Assembly: GCA_932521035.1 (NCBI GenBank)
Contig: OW051497.1
Coordinates: 9,238,001-9,302,000 of the forward strand
DNA length: 64,000 nucleotides
Source of the DNA: Oscheius dolichura
Taxonomy: Eukaryota > Nematoda > Chromadorea > Rhabditida > Rhabditidae
Direction: 5' to 3'
Position numbers and translations under genes: made by a program. Position 1 is the first letter of the stretch; every line of letters begins with the position of its first letter. The notes below the pieces were generated by a model. It did not search any database. It saw only the letters and a program-made list of their open reading frames with translations, and was not told the origin of the DNA. Below, in pieces: positions 11,234 to 22,318 of the stretch.

Positions 11234-14077
11234 TCTCGTTTCTGTAAACTTAGCCTGTACAGAGTGACGATGGAAACTGAGAAGAGGAAGAAGGTAAGAA
11301 CAATTTCTGTGGATACAAGGAAGGAGGAAGTGGTAACAAAGAAGTGCAGTAGGTTGACTACCCAATGCTTACAGTCAAGGCTGTTCATCTACCGCAATAA
11401 TGGTAATAGAAAAATAAACTTGCGCTGATACCTTATCTGCTATAACAAACCAAATACATTTCCCTGCCAGAGAAGGAGCCCCAAGGGAGCAACCTCCCCG
11501 ATAAGCCAGCAACGGTATCAATGGCACTGATGCCGAGCCCACTCTGTAGCTCCGCCCCAAATCCCTCCCTGTGGGGGTCCCCCCTGAAGGAGCAGAGAGC
11601 ATGATGAGAGGTGAGGAGAGCGGCGGCTTCTCACTGCAATCGAGGCCCTTTTGTAGGCTTCCTCCACAGTAGCACAGGGGGCGGAGCTTGTGCTCCAAGG
11701 AGGCGGAAACTTTCTGTTATTATGACGTTATGATAAGACTAATGGGAATTGAATTATACCTATCCATACGGTAAGACTCAAAGCACAAAGATATTCGTAC
11801 ACATAATTATAACAGACTGTTATCTTCTGTTTCTCCAAATAGACTATCTAGTTCCGTTATTGAATAAAAGTACAATAGCTTATTAATTATTTTTAGTCAA
11901 ACTCTGCAAGCGTGGAAGATAACAGCCCTGATAATAAGGTCATGTCAAGAACTTTATATTCTAAGGAAAAAAATAAATCTGGTAAGGAACTGATGGGAAC
12001 AAACTCCACACGACAAATCCCCCAAGTAGATGAAAATGGCTAGTTTTTAAGAAAAGCAATTTTGAGAGAGACGGAAAGACTAAAACGACGTATTCGACCA
12101 TAAAGGAAGGGAATGTCACTGAGTCTGAAAATGTCAGGCGGGGGTGCGGGCTGTTCTTGCCACTTGATCGCCTCGACGTGTCCATATTCGAAATACGAAC
12201 AACTTAAAGTGTCAAATGTGCCAGACTTCCGCAGTGTCAAAGGTCTCTTTTTCATTTTCCCTGAGTGGGGAATACGGTCTCTACGTCAGAAGTTTTTCTT
12301 CGCCTGATTAGATGCTCCGCGCTCATTAGTGAAAGGTAAAGTTCTTTTTACTGCACGCTTGAAAACCCCTAATAACTAAAGTTTTATGAAAACTGACGCT
12401 GTCGGGACATGCGAATGAGCAGAAATAGTCTGAGAAGACGCCGGTCCGATCAACCGTGAAAAGGGGCTTCTAGGTATTGCAACTCGAACTCGGGGAAGCT
12501 CTCAGTCTCTCTCTGCAAATAGAAGACTGAAATATTCTGAGGCAACATTATAATTTATGGAGTTACACGTTCCGCTTACTCATATATAACTACCGGGATG
12601 TATGACATGTAAACGAAGAAGTCGTGGGAGAATGTGGGGGTGAAGACGAGAAGTGTCGTTTATTAAACGCGGAAGAAAACACATGTCGGGGGGACCACGT
12701 AACTTTGACGACATTTGTTATGAGTTGTTAAAATTTTACGAGCTGTGAAATTTTAAAAGAGAAAGAGGGGGTTCGCTGAACCGAAGAGCAAAATACGTAA
12801 TCGTGACCGGATGTTGTTGGAAACAACGGTTAAGCGAACTCTGTACACTCACGGGCTTTTCGAAGGATTATGCCTTATTGTTAAAAATAACAAGACTCTC
12901 CCCCACTCACCTTGAAATAGCCCGGGCTTGACAATGAAATTAAGCTATTCGAAAGACGATCCTCTGCAAAGCGCTACAAATAGCCCCTCTTAGAATAAGG
13001 CTACGTCGCTGCTCCAAAAGAAACAAAAGTGAGTCCTAAATTAACTGAATCTCTTATTTTGTTTGTTCCATTGCTCCGTTTTACAATCCGAGCAATTTGG
13101 CCAAATGAAAGTCTTTAACGAAGTGCCCCTGGCTCGTCCCTTTCGAAACGATTCTAAAATCCTCTCCGATCGTTGGAACAGTAGATTGTTTGTCTGGACT
13201 ATGGCATAAGTACAATGGAACGATGTCGGCTTAGAAAGATCCGGATAGACTGCACTTGGTATGTTCCCTGAGGTCAAAGGATTACGGTATTCTTTGCCTT
13301 GCGAGATGACCTAAAGATCACTGCTGTACGATATGCTTCGAATTATTTTATATATTTCTATGATGCATCGGTAGAAGACGTAGGTAGAACTTTTAAAATT
13401 GCATGGGTCGCATCACTTAATGGCTGTTATCGAAGCGGCTCACCGACGCAAGCGTCTTTTCAACGTGTTATTACTGTCCACTGACTTGGATAATTGTGCT
13501 GACATAGACGCGTGTCAAACGGTGCAAGGGGATCAGAAAACTTGAACGCGGTTTTAAACAAAAGCTGATGGCACTGAATAGAATTACAGGCTAGTCTACG
13601 CTGCAGAAGGGAATGCAAACTGCAAAGAGCTTTATTTTCTCTTTAGAACAATGTAATGATGTTTGTTATGCTACTGGCCAGCATGTCGCTGGAAATAAAT
13701 TACAATTATTATGACCACTTAGAGTAGGGTGAAAATAGAACAGAGGAAACATCTCATGCCTGCAAGGATTCCTCTGCAATTAAACCAAGAAAATAATCTT
13801 TGAGCCAATCAGGGATGCTGCAATTTTGGTCCTGCAATATTTATAGCCCTAGGGCAGGGAAGATAATAGGGTGTAACTCTATTACCGCCTAATTTCTAAG
13901 GGGGATTTTCCATGACGCGAGACGAACTTGGTTAGCTTCTGAACAAACACGTGGGTTTGGGCCAGAAGCTTTCTAAAGTATCATCCTGACATACTTCTCC
14001 AGTTCGAAAAACTGCCTCTGCAAGCAAAGAGAAGTTTTCTTGCTAACTAAACTACAGTAGTTTCATTCTTGCTCAGC
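11234..14077. other. 2.8-kb gap, no clear gene
   Basis: Several frames are open for 60-110 codons (for example minus-strand 12040-12255 and 13041-13277), but none shows family motifs, signal peptides or splice-linked partners. Regulatory DNA of the ITP-like gene is expected in the first kilobase; I can point to no specific site. Confidence 0.35.
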
Positions 14078-14790
14078 TCATTTACCAGCAACGTTCTTTA
14101 CGTGGTGGGGGTGGAGGTCCAAGAATGATGTGTTCTTCGGATAGGATGATATTTTAGATGGATTCATTTCCCATCCACCTACATCAGGATATAGACCAAC
14201 CGGAGATAACATTTCCTTTAACATCACTGTATCGCCTAGGATTGACGCACGCGTTGTGCTCAATTTATCCAAGCAGACATTTCTTTTGGTAGGTTCTGAT
14301 CATTGTAAGAGGTAAGCAGACGGCGAGGAGGAGTTCTTTCGGATAATTGAAACGTGTCTATGTCTCAGTTGAAGAAACGCTGACGCGGACAAGACTTCTT
14401 TCTAGAGATTACTAACTGAGAATATCTTCTAAGAACTGAGCAATTGAACACAGAGGTTCTTCCGGAGAACCGACGACGTAACTTGTTTGTCTCGTTAAAT
14501 TTCGAGGGTACGGAAAATTAAATCTGGGAAAAAGGTAGCTCTCCGAGAAGAACGACGACGCAACTGAAGCGGGGATCGGGTCATTCTTGAGCCAGTCAAA
14601 CAATTGTGTGTAGAATGGAATGGGCCAAAGGCTATCCATTTGAGCCTTGCGTTTTCTGCTAACATTTGCAGCCAGGGGGAGATTAATTTGAGTCCTTGGG
14701 TCACTCTCTCGTGGAGCATGAAATAATTGGAGAGAGACTCGAATCTGAAACTTCTGGCTCCATTCTTGGGTGAGTGATGTGACCTCGGCT
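14078..14790 (-). CDS. unidentified protein, at least two exons
   Basis: Two open stretches on the minus strand read like protein. The upstream one is open from about 14790 to the TAA at 14412 (about 125 codons) and contains WPIPFYTQLFDWLKNDPIP and YPRNLTRQTSYVVGSPEEPL. The downstream one ends at 14078 and contains GLYPDVGGWEMNPSKISSYP and FLDLHPHHVKNVAGK. The connection between them (14280-14412) is unresolved: an exon in between is possible and no donor is compelling. No start codon or family is identified. Amino-acid composition and absence of stops are the only evidence. Confidence 0.35.
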
Positions 14791-15613
14791 CACACCATGA
14801 CGTGATCTAGGGGATTTAACAGCGCCCTTTTCAAGAATAGAACGGAACGAGGAATGACAAATTTTCTCTGCAAACGAAGTGTGAAGAAGAGAAACTTCGG
14901 AGACAATTTATTCAGAAATATCTCCACTTGTCTCCACTTTTTTTTCTGCTCACGATATTGCAGAGAAAGCAGGTGCATAAAAATTGAATGAAGCTACGCT
15001 AAACAGTCAACGCAGATGGCATTCCGGCATTTGCTATTAAAGTTGACGTTTGTTCTCTGCATAAAAGCTTGATAAGCAGTTTAATGATTCTATATAGAAT
15101 GCTTGGCTTTTTTCTGCCTCTTCTAATAAGCGGCAGCAAAGACCTCCGAGTGCTCTCCAGGTGTTCCCTGCCTTGTTGAAAGAGGGGGGTTGCAGTCCCC
15201 GGTAAACCGGCAAGTGTCTACAACGTCATAGAAACAGGATCTTGGAAATATTTATCAGGTACCAAATATAATATGTGTGACCGGAAGTGAGCTGTTACAT
15301 AGCAAGTAAACAAAAAAGTTGGGATGACCCTCTAGAGCGTCAGGGGAACTTTTCAATAAGAAAAGAAGCTCTGTATTGCACCGGACAGTAAGTAAACAAT
15401 CAAATGTACAAAAGTGTGTAAAAGCTTGCTAGGCAAGGGAAACCACAACTTGTGTTGTTGCGTGCTACCAGTGCAGACGATAACCATTACCGGAATCTAC
15501 TTTACCGACGTTGGAGTCAACATGATTGTTTGAGACCGAAATGTGTACAACTTATGGCAGGGTATAATTTTTGGATAAAAACAGAGAGATCGGAAGTATA
15601 TTGAATAAGGTCT
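14791..15613. other. gap between unresolved exon groups
   Basis: About 820 bp without a supportable coding exon on either strand. Could be intergenic or intronic. Confidence 0.3.
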
Positions 15614-15827
15614 TCAGCAGAACAAGGACATCCTGTAGGGCCCTGACTCGATGTAGCCGTCTTCCTCTACGACAATTCCCTCCTTGGCCAGTTTCTCCAC
15701 CATCGTTTCCTGAAATTTGTGCTCTATTTCCTTTTAGTACCATCTGCAAGGCTATATTTCTCGTATTAAGCGTTCAGATCCACTCCATCACCATGACGTG
15801 ACTTACCCTATAGTTCATGCCAAGACT
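15614..15827 (-). CDS. C-terminal exons of an unidentified protein, with a 21-nt microexon
   Basis: A splice-bounded exon at 15614-15709 begins after ATTTCAG and encodes ETMVEKLAKEGIVVEEDG, continuing YIESGPYRM before a TGA. Upstream, a 21-nt exon at 15807-15827 (SLGMNYR) has a clean acceptor and a GTAAGT donor and joins in frame. Earlier exons are ambiguous: 15866-15990 is open in three frames after a TTGTCTAG acceptor. The acidic, helical sequence looks like genuine protein, but I cannot name a family. Confidence 0.35.
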
Positions 15828-16209
15828 CTTTAGGAATTAGAGTAATCGCATTTGTGGGGCTTTGATCATGTATTTTTTACGGAGGTCTTGCCGTGGATGC
15901 CCTTAGAGAACACATCTTTCGGACAAAACAGAAGGATTTCCCATGTGTACGGATTCGGTAGAATGATGAAAATAATCCCCCATCACCGGAAGTGATCTTT
16001 CTCCTTTTCTCCTTCTTCTAGACAAGGAAGAAGAAAGAAATGAAATAATTATATCGAGATATTATTTCTCTATAGTTAATGACCACCCATTTTTATCAGG
16101 ATATGACAAAATACTATGGACTGGGTAATTGAGGCACGTTCCTTAGGGAACTACGCCAGAGACCACAATATGAACCAAAGAGGGGTTTTGTAAAAGAGGG
16201 ATAATTCCT

Positions 16210-17660
16210 TCAATATTTTAAACTTTGTGCTAGTGATGTGTAGTTCGTTTTTCTCTGAAAATAACTGAAAGTTCGCGTAAGTTCAACCGGACATCCGACC
16301 GCAGTCTTGGTAGTTTCCGATGGATTGCATGGAAAAGTAACATCCGGGGAGAGAACACATTGGGAGGTCTGGCCGGATTTTGGAAGTCTATCGGGGATGT
16401 GAAAACGAAAGTCTTTCCCTAGTGGAGGGTATTTCTGGTATGTTACCTCGAGAAGATGTGTACTGTTCCCAATTGTCACTGAGATGTCTTCCGTCGAGTA
16501 GCGCATCCATGTAACAATGAAGTTGAGCAACGCCTTGAAGGAGATATGACACGCGGAGATGTGGATCGTATCCACGACATTTCCCTCCGTTACGGACCTA
16601 AAAGTTGCTCTTTATTCCTACTATGGTAAGAAACTACTTGGCGAAGCTGTTGATTGTCCTGTCACCTATGCCATGGTACGCTCCACCAACTCCACTGAAC
16701 AGTCGCATACTTCGCAAATCTGAAGCAGTTTTATAATTTAAACAACGCTGGATTTGTCTACCTGGAATAATATCCTTGAAAAGATCGTCATTCAGTAAAG
16801 GCGCAGGGCCGCAGCCCTCCATTCCGAGGTCACATAATTTTCCTGTGCTGGACATCAGGCGATGAAGCTGGAAACGCGGACGTCAAGAAAGATATTTCTC
16901 TCCAAGGCGATACAATAGACTAATAAACCGACCAGTGGGATACTGTCTTCATGAAAAATACACCAAATGAAGTACATCTGATTCGGGGTAAACTTCATCT
17001 TTAGAAGCGAGTTCATGACCAAGACAGCTTCCACCGGAATCAACCCTCGGATCATCAAACTGTCACAGTTTACATGACGCAGATACACTTCCAATAACTG
17101 GAATTCTGTTGTAGTTTAATTAGGAGCAATAAATGTACCCTCAAGGGAGGTAAAGTGTATCGTTCTGGTGACTTCTTTGTATCATTCGTATGAAGAACAA
17201 CGTTCCCTTCATCGAAAACGATATGGATCTGAACAAATATTGAACACAGAACACGTGAACGGCCAACCATGTCCAACTCGATCTTTGGCAGCTTCTCCCT
17301 GTTTTTCAGGATGATCTTTCTCCAAGTTTTATTAACACTGGCACAGTTCTTCACTGATGTGCCGTCGAGATACTTGAAAATGTTCAGAAGAATGTCTTTG
17401 TCCAAGTTCTAAAACGCAAGGATTAGATGGGAACTGCGTTACGGGATTCTTCAAATATTTGTGCTCAATTTGATTGTTTCAGCTCAGCGAAGTACAAACC
17501 CACAAAAGTGTTTACGCCAAAAGGATATCTCTTCTAAACAAACCTGAATTGGGGAAGGCAATTCTACTGGAGCAGGAGAACGGGTCGTAAGCTTTCTATA
17601 GAGTTTTCTATCCTTGCTACTGGTGAAGAAAGGAAAGCACGACTTGAGTATCTGGACCAT
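16210..17660 (-). CDS. F-box protein, nematode-expanded type
   Basis: 375-residue protein with an N-terminal F-box, the module that docks substrate receptors onto Skp1 in SCF ubiquitin ligases. Six exons close exactly: 17544-17660, 17408-17139, 17097-16933, 16867-16762, 16719-16638 and 16597-16210. After a 39-residue leader the F-box reads NLDKDILLNIFKYLDGTSVK, then CASVNKTWRKIILKNREKLP and IELDMV, a layout common in the large nematode F-box families. The middle resembles the leucine-rich segment such proteins carry (LIPVEAVLVMNSLLKMKFTP; CGPAPLLNDDLFKDIIP). Further on is CHISFKALLNFIVTWMRYST with TIGNSTHLLEVTY, like the FTH/FBA-type substrate-binding end. The target is unknown. These families evolve fast, so a one-to-one orthologue is not expected. 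Confidence 0.82.
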
Positions 17661-18057
17661 GACGTGAATAAACTTCCAGAGGAATCGGTTCCAACTACTG
17701 CACAGAGAATTTAATCAGTATTTTAGATTGACGCGAACCTCCGTGGCTGCCGTTTGATGTTTGTCGGATCGTAGTCGAGCTCGGCGATTGACAAGCGGCC
17801 GCTGCCGTATGCCTAAAATCAGCGGTTCCTAGGGGTACAATTAAGTCGTTTCAATGCCGATGGACGATATCTTTGTGACGTCTAGGACCTCAAAAAATGT
17901 CTGCTCATAAAGGAAACGGATCATACGCCGGGGAGGGAAGTGAATGAGACAGGACAAGGACCATTATCCAAGCAATTCCCATGAAAAAAGCAAAGTGAAG
18001 AAAAGTAGAGTGTTCAATACAACCAATACTTGTTTGTTTCACAATATCCAGACTGTT

Positions 18058-18073
18058 GGGGGGGGGGGGGGGG
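18058..18073. repeat. poly(G) tract, G16
   Basis: Sixteen consecutive G on the plus strand (three at the end of one line and thirteen in the next), flanked by CTGTT and AATC. Such tracts can form G-quadruplexes on the G-rich strand. Confidence 0.95.
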
Positions 18074-18898
18074 AATCTTTTTTCGTCCTTTTTTTTCTGG
18101 AAGGAAAACAAGTGTTTTTAGTGGACACCTGGGCATGGTTTTAAGGCAGCGCAGTAAAACGAGGAAAACAGAAACCGCTCTTTTAGAATTTAAGAGGAAC
18201 GGGGCCCGGACAAGATAGCAAGCTTCTGGAAGAGAATACGCCTCTGCTCTACCGGTTGCGCCTGAACAAACGAGAAATGGACGTACTGGTTGTTCATACA
18301 ATAAAAGCCAATTTTAACGCCTGTGAATGTGAATATGTCTGACTGTACATCTGCCAACTCATGAAAAGGAAAGGTTACTAGACCGCCACTCCCGAAATAC
18401 ACCCGGATTTCTAAAATCCATCGCAAAAGTTCAAAATCTGTGAATTTATGAGCCCGGCAAAGTGATTGGTAACGTTATCCCATGTTGTTTGACTAGCGGA
18501 GCCTGTGGGGGTCCCTCTAACAGAGTTCCTGTGGGAGGCATTGTATAAAATGTAACGGATCAAAAATTACTGCTTAATTATGAAGACAACTGATATAATT
18601 TAGACAAAAGAGAGAAGTTTAGATTCCATGGAAACCGTCAATAGCTATAATTTAACGAAAAATCGTGGCCAGCTTTGGAAAGTGCACGCGACCTAAGAAG
18701 AGATAGGAGCACAGATTAAAAAGTTAAAACCGTGAGGTGTCAAGCCTGACCAGCGAGAAATAAGAGAGAAAGCTATAATGCCAGCAGACAAGGACGGACC
18801 ATCGGCGAATGAGTAAGGATGGTGATACATTGAGAATCTTGACAATTCACGCGCCTATTCCAAATGAATGGAACCTCGTCCATAAGGGATCTTGTCAG

Positions 18899-19137
18899 TT
18901 TTTGGACCAGATGAAAAAGGAGAAGGGCAAAGAAAAGGAAACGCGATCGCTTCAAGTGTGGAATTTGCAAAAGCCGTTCAAAATATGCTCAATGGTCTGC
19001 CTGAGGGCCAGCTCGTAGAGGTTAGTAGCGAAGGTTGGGAAACTGTTCAAATTTGTTCGCGTGTTCCTCTCCGAATGGTAATGAATGCAAACCAAAAAAA
19101 AGGCTGTGATTTCGCGCCTGTCCAACACTTTTCCTGA
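18899..19137 (+). CDS. possible terminal exon, unidentified
   Basis: Open frame starting after a CTTGTCAG acceptor and ending at a TGA. It contains VEFAKAVQNMLNGLPEGQLV and EVSSEGWETVQICSRVPL, which read like folded protein. A candidate first exon (MPADKDGPSANE, from 18778, followed by GTAAGG) does not join it in frame, so the gene model is incomplete. No family recognised. Confidence 0.25.
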
Positions 19138-19382
19138 GGAAAAGACCTAGTCCTGCTCTCTGTCGCAGTGAACCGACTTAGGTCAACAAGGCCGAAAAGT
19201 GGTTACATTGCCCCGGTTTGAGCACGAAAAGTGAAGGGCGTCCACCAGGCTAGATACAAACAGTTTGAAACTCTTTGCTAACCCAGAGACTCAAACGAAA
19301 ACTTGAACACCTTGCATTACAAATTCACTCCAATGGTGCCGTTTCCCAGCAGTTATTCCGGTATAATTCCAATTTTAGCCTA

Positions 19383-19694
19383 ACAAGGGAAGGATACTTG
19401 CTCGGCATCACTTTTTCAAACTTTTTTGATGCCACCTTGTAGGGAATTTTCTGGCGATCAAGACATATTCTTTCCTTTTTGCTAAAATCGCGTTCTAGAG
19501 GAGGAAAATGCAAAATGAGGTTTCAATGTTAAACGTGTTTTTGGACTTGTCTATTTTCCATTCTCCTTCTAAAAATGTGAAGCGGTGGTTGAGTGGATAG
19601 TGCACTCGCCCACAAAATTTTTAGCTTTTTTTCAACTTGGGTTCAATTTTTCCAAGGGACCAAGTCATTTTTGTACTTTTTTGGAAGTGATTGA
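19383..19694 (+). repeat. left arm of the inverted repeat
   Basis: 312 bp, 311 of which match the reverse complement of the right arm. Confidence 0.97.
19586..19650 (+). promoter_or_regulatory. tRNA-like internal promoter (A box and B box), left arm
   Basis: TGGTTGAGTGG at 19586-19596 fits the RNA polymerase III A-box pattern TRGYNNAGTGG exactly. GGTTCAATTTT at 19640-19650 fits the B-box core GGTTCRA but deviates at its 3' end. The spacing is near that of tRNAs with a long variable arm. The acceptor stem is not recognisable, so this is a tRNA-derived sequence rather than a working tRNA gene. The identical sequence occurs inverted in the right arm. Confidence 0.55.
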
Positions 19695-19835
19695 CATCCT
19701 TTGTTTCTGCTCTAACACTCACAATTACGTTGGTGAGGAGCGCGGGTTATGGGGGAATTTTCACAGCAGAAGGGTGTGGAAACACCTTCTCGCCATTTTT
19801 ACGGCATATAAAGGGGAAAGTACTCGAAAGCTGAT

Positions 19836-20147
19836 TCAATCACTTCCAAAAAAGTACAAAAATGACTTGGTCCCTTGGAAAAATTGAACCCAAGTTGAAA
19901 AAAAGCTAAAAATTTTGTGGGCGAGTGCACTATCCACTCAACCACCGCTTCACATTTTTAGAAGGAGAATGGAAAATAGACAAGTCCAAAAACACGTTTA
20001 ACATTGAAACCTCATTTTGCATTTTCCTCCTCTAGAACGCGATTTTAGCAAAAAGGAAAGAATATGTCTTGATCGCCAGATAATTCCCTACAAGGTGGCA
20101 TCAAAAAAGTTTGAAAAAGTGATGCCGAGCAAGTATCCTTCCCTTGT
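19836..20147 (-). repeat. right arm of the inverted repeat
   Basis: Reverse complement of the left arm; includes the same A- and B-box sequences on the minus strand. Confidence 0.97.
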
Positions 20148-22318
20148 AAAGTCGTTTTAAAGCAGACTCTTTCTTTATTTAGCCCTCAAAATGTGGGACA
20201 GCAGCTGTGATAACAAGACAGTTTCCGCTATTTGCTAACGAAAAATCCCTTTTTACGCCTAGCTTTCATGTCTAGTTGAGGAAAGGTAAATTCCCCTCGA
20301 ATGAATCAATGCGAAAAGAATAAATGATTGCTTGAGTATGACAAAAAGATGCCAGATGTTGCGAATAAAACAAAGGAACAGATAAAAAGAGCAGAAGCCC
20401 AAGGGAACACGCCAAAGGGGAATAGGTAAGCCTAAGGAATTGGGTCACGCTGGTCTTCAACAATCGAACCTTCTGTGAATAATTCTGCAGAACAAAGAAG
20501 CTTACCTTGAGGTGAGCCCCCACATATCTTCGTGAACGCCCATTAGCTGCTACTGTGACGCTAATCATTGCACATTATTTCCTGAAAATACAGAAAAAAT
20601 TAGAGTAAGTGACATCAAAGAAACGGATAACAAGCTTCGACAACGTCGTAAACATTATATTGTAGTTCTTAGAATGTCAGGGGTCTGGAAATGGTGAAAT
20701 GTTGGTTTCGAAAGGCGAAACAATGGAAACTCATGCGAATTCTTCAAAATAAGGAGATATTTCTATGGAATAGAGATATTTATTGGGCATGATTAATCCA
20801 GAAAATATCCTAGACTTTATTTTATGTTTGAAGGATGTTAAAATCTTAAAAATGAAGAGGAATCGGGTGGAACACAACAATTTGAAAATAAATACGGACC
20901 ACACAGCTGTAGTGAAGCTGGAAATCAATACACGCAGCTGCGAAGCTAGTGGAATACGACTACTAGATATTGTCTAGTCTTGTTAGTTAAATACGCTTAT
21001 AGCAAGGGTAAATTCTTCGCAAATTTAGTAAAAGTAACGTAGAAAAGAACGCGACATGGCAGATTCGTTAACAAAAGGAAATTCGAGAGGGATGAACAAA
21101 GAAATGGCGAACAGAGGGACCAGCCGTCAACACGTTGAACTTTTGTTAGAAATCATGGGGAGGCACTTGACTCCGGGTATTTTTGGGTCTCAAAAAGCTA
21201 AAACGGGGTTTCTTTTCATCCCGACGCAAATGATCGGTTCGCGTTTTTTTTTGTCCCCAAAGCCTTACCCCAAGAATGGGCAATACTTATAATGCCCCCA
21301 ACTGTAAAGGTCGAAATTTATTAATAACTTGGCATTTTATTAAAATTATCAACAGTTGGAAAATATTGAGTTATTCACGGAACTGATGTTGACAGAACAC
21401 GAAGTAGAGCTGTTAGTAGTTCCGCTCGTAGAACTGCTGACACCTCTGTTGGTTGCACGGTCGGCAGTGCTTTTGGATCTGATCTTGAAGGAGTTTACCG
21501 AAGTGCTCTAAGTAGTGGTGACCCTCAATCACTAACATAAACAGCAGAATTACAGCAGAAAGAGAATAGCTTCCAGGAGCAACACGGTGAGACTGGTCGA
21601 GAGGATGAGCTCTTAGTGACCCACGCTGACGCGAAAGCGGTCATTGTGACGCGCGAGCGTCTATTATGGGGCAAGGGTATAAGATCTTTGCCAAAATTAC
21701 AGATTACAGCGATATGTAACAGTGTCGTTTACGCTGATTCTGTTGAAAGAGGAAGAGACTGTTTGTTGATTTTGAAAAACTTGCTAAAATGTTTTCATAA
21801 TAGAGGAAGGCGGCTTCCAATTTACTAAAAATCCGACTCGCGGTGTTTCCAGCGCCTTGTGGTAATGGCACCGCGCCTATTTTATAAAATTTGAGGGTCA
21901 ACTTCAACTCCTCTTAATTACTGAAGCTCCTTTTAGGCTGTCTGCTCCGTTCTAAAGTAAACACAATAGCAACTTTTTCAAAGATCCATTGTCTACACAG
22001 GAAGTGGCAATTTTCGATCTCTTACTCGAAAATGTGTTTGTCCATTGCAGTATTTACTGAACTCTAGCCCCGGGAAATTGTTTTCATTGCCTATTTTGAG
22101 GTAAACATTTAGCCGTTTCATTATATTTCAATAAAATACAGCTCTTTTCTGGCCATATAGCGGTGATTCATACCGTTGTACCTCCTTAAGGTGTCCATTG
22201 CCTCCTCCTCCGTTCCTCCTATCTGTTTGCATTGAGTACGATGTGTTACCAAACAAAAACACTTCTATAGAAATTTGCTGCATGTTTTGTGGCGCCTGTG
22301 CCGTTATCAGAGTCAACT
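20148..22318. other. 2.2-kb gap, no firm gene
   Basis: A minus-strand start at 20568 encodes MISVTVAANGRSRRYVGAHL and is followed by a good GTAAGC donor at about 20505; it may be a first exon, but its continuation is ambiguous. On the plus strand, 21056-21180 (from MADSLTKGNSRG) and an open stretch ending with a TAA near 21510, containing NIELFTELMLTEHEVELLVV, could belong to one gene; the splice link is not established. Confidence 0.3.

Larger units (their letters stand above)
17661..19382. other. 1.7-kb gap with a G homopolymer
   Basis: Upstream DNA of the F-box gene. It holds a run of 16 G (listed) and one candidate plus-strand exon at 18899-19137. A minus-strand frame at 18190-18426 is open but I find no partner exons. 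Confidence 0.35.
19383..20147. mobile_element. 765-bp foldback element: 312-bp inverted repeat with 141-bp loop
   Basis: The left arm (19383-19694) and the right arm (19836-20147) are reverse complements over 312 bp with one mismatch (in the GGGAATT[T/A]TCTGG stretch) and no indels. The outer ends read ACAAGGGAAGG. The 141-bp loop contains no long open frame. Each arm carries tRNA-like A- and B-box sequences. No transposase is encoded and no clear target duplication flanks it. It could be a non-autonomous foldback element, two head-to-head copies of a tRNA-derived SINE, or a local inverted duplication. An inverted chimera formed during whole-genome amplification must also be excluded. Confidence 0.85.

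Noticed and set aside
11375..11698. 107-codon minus-strand open frame upstream of the ITP-like gene
   Set aside because: Composition is irregular, no motif, and no splice link; likely chance in a G+C-rich stretch.
21056..21292. ADSLTKG string recalling copia-type retrotransposon text
   Set aside because: No other reverse transcriptase, integrase or LTR sequence is nearby; the resemblance is a few residues only.
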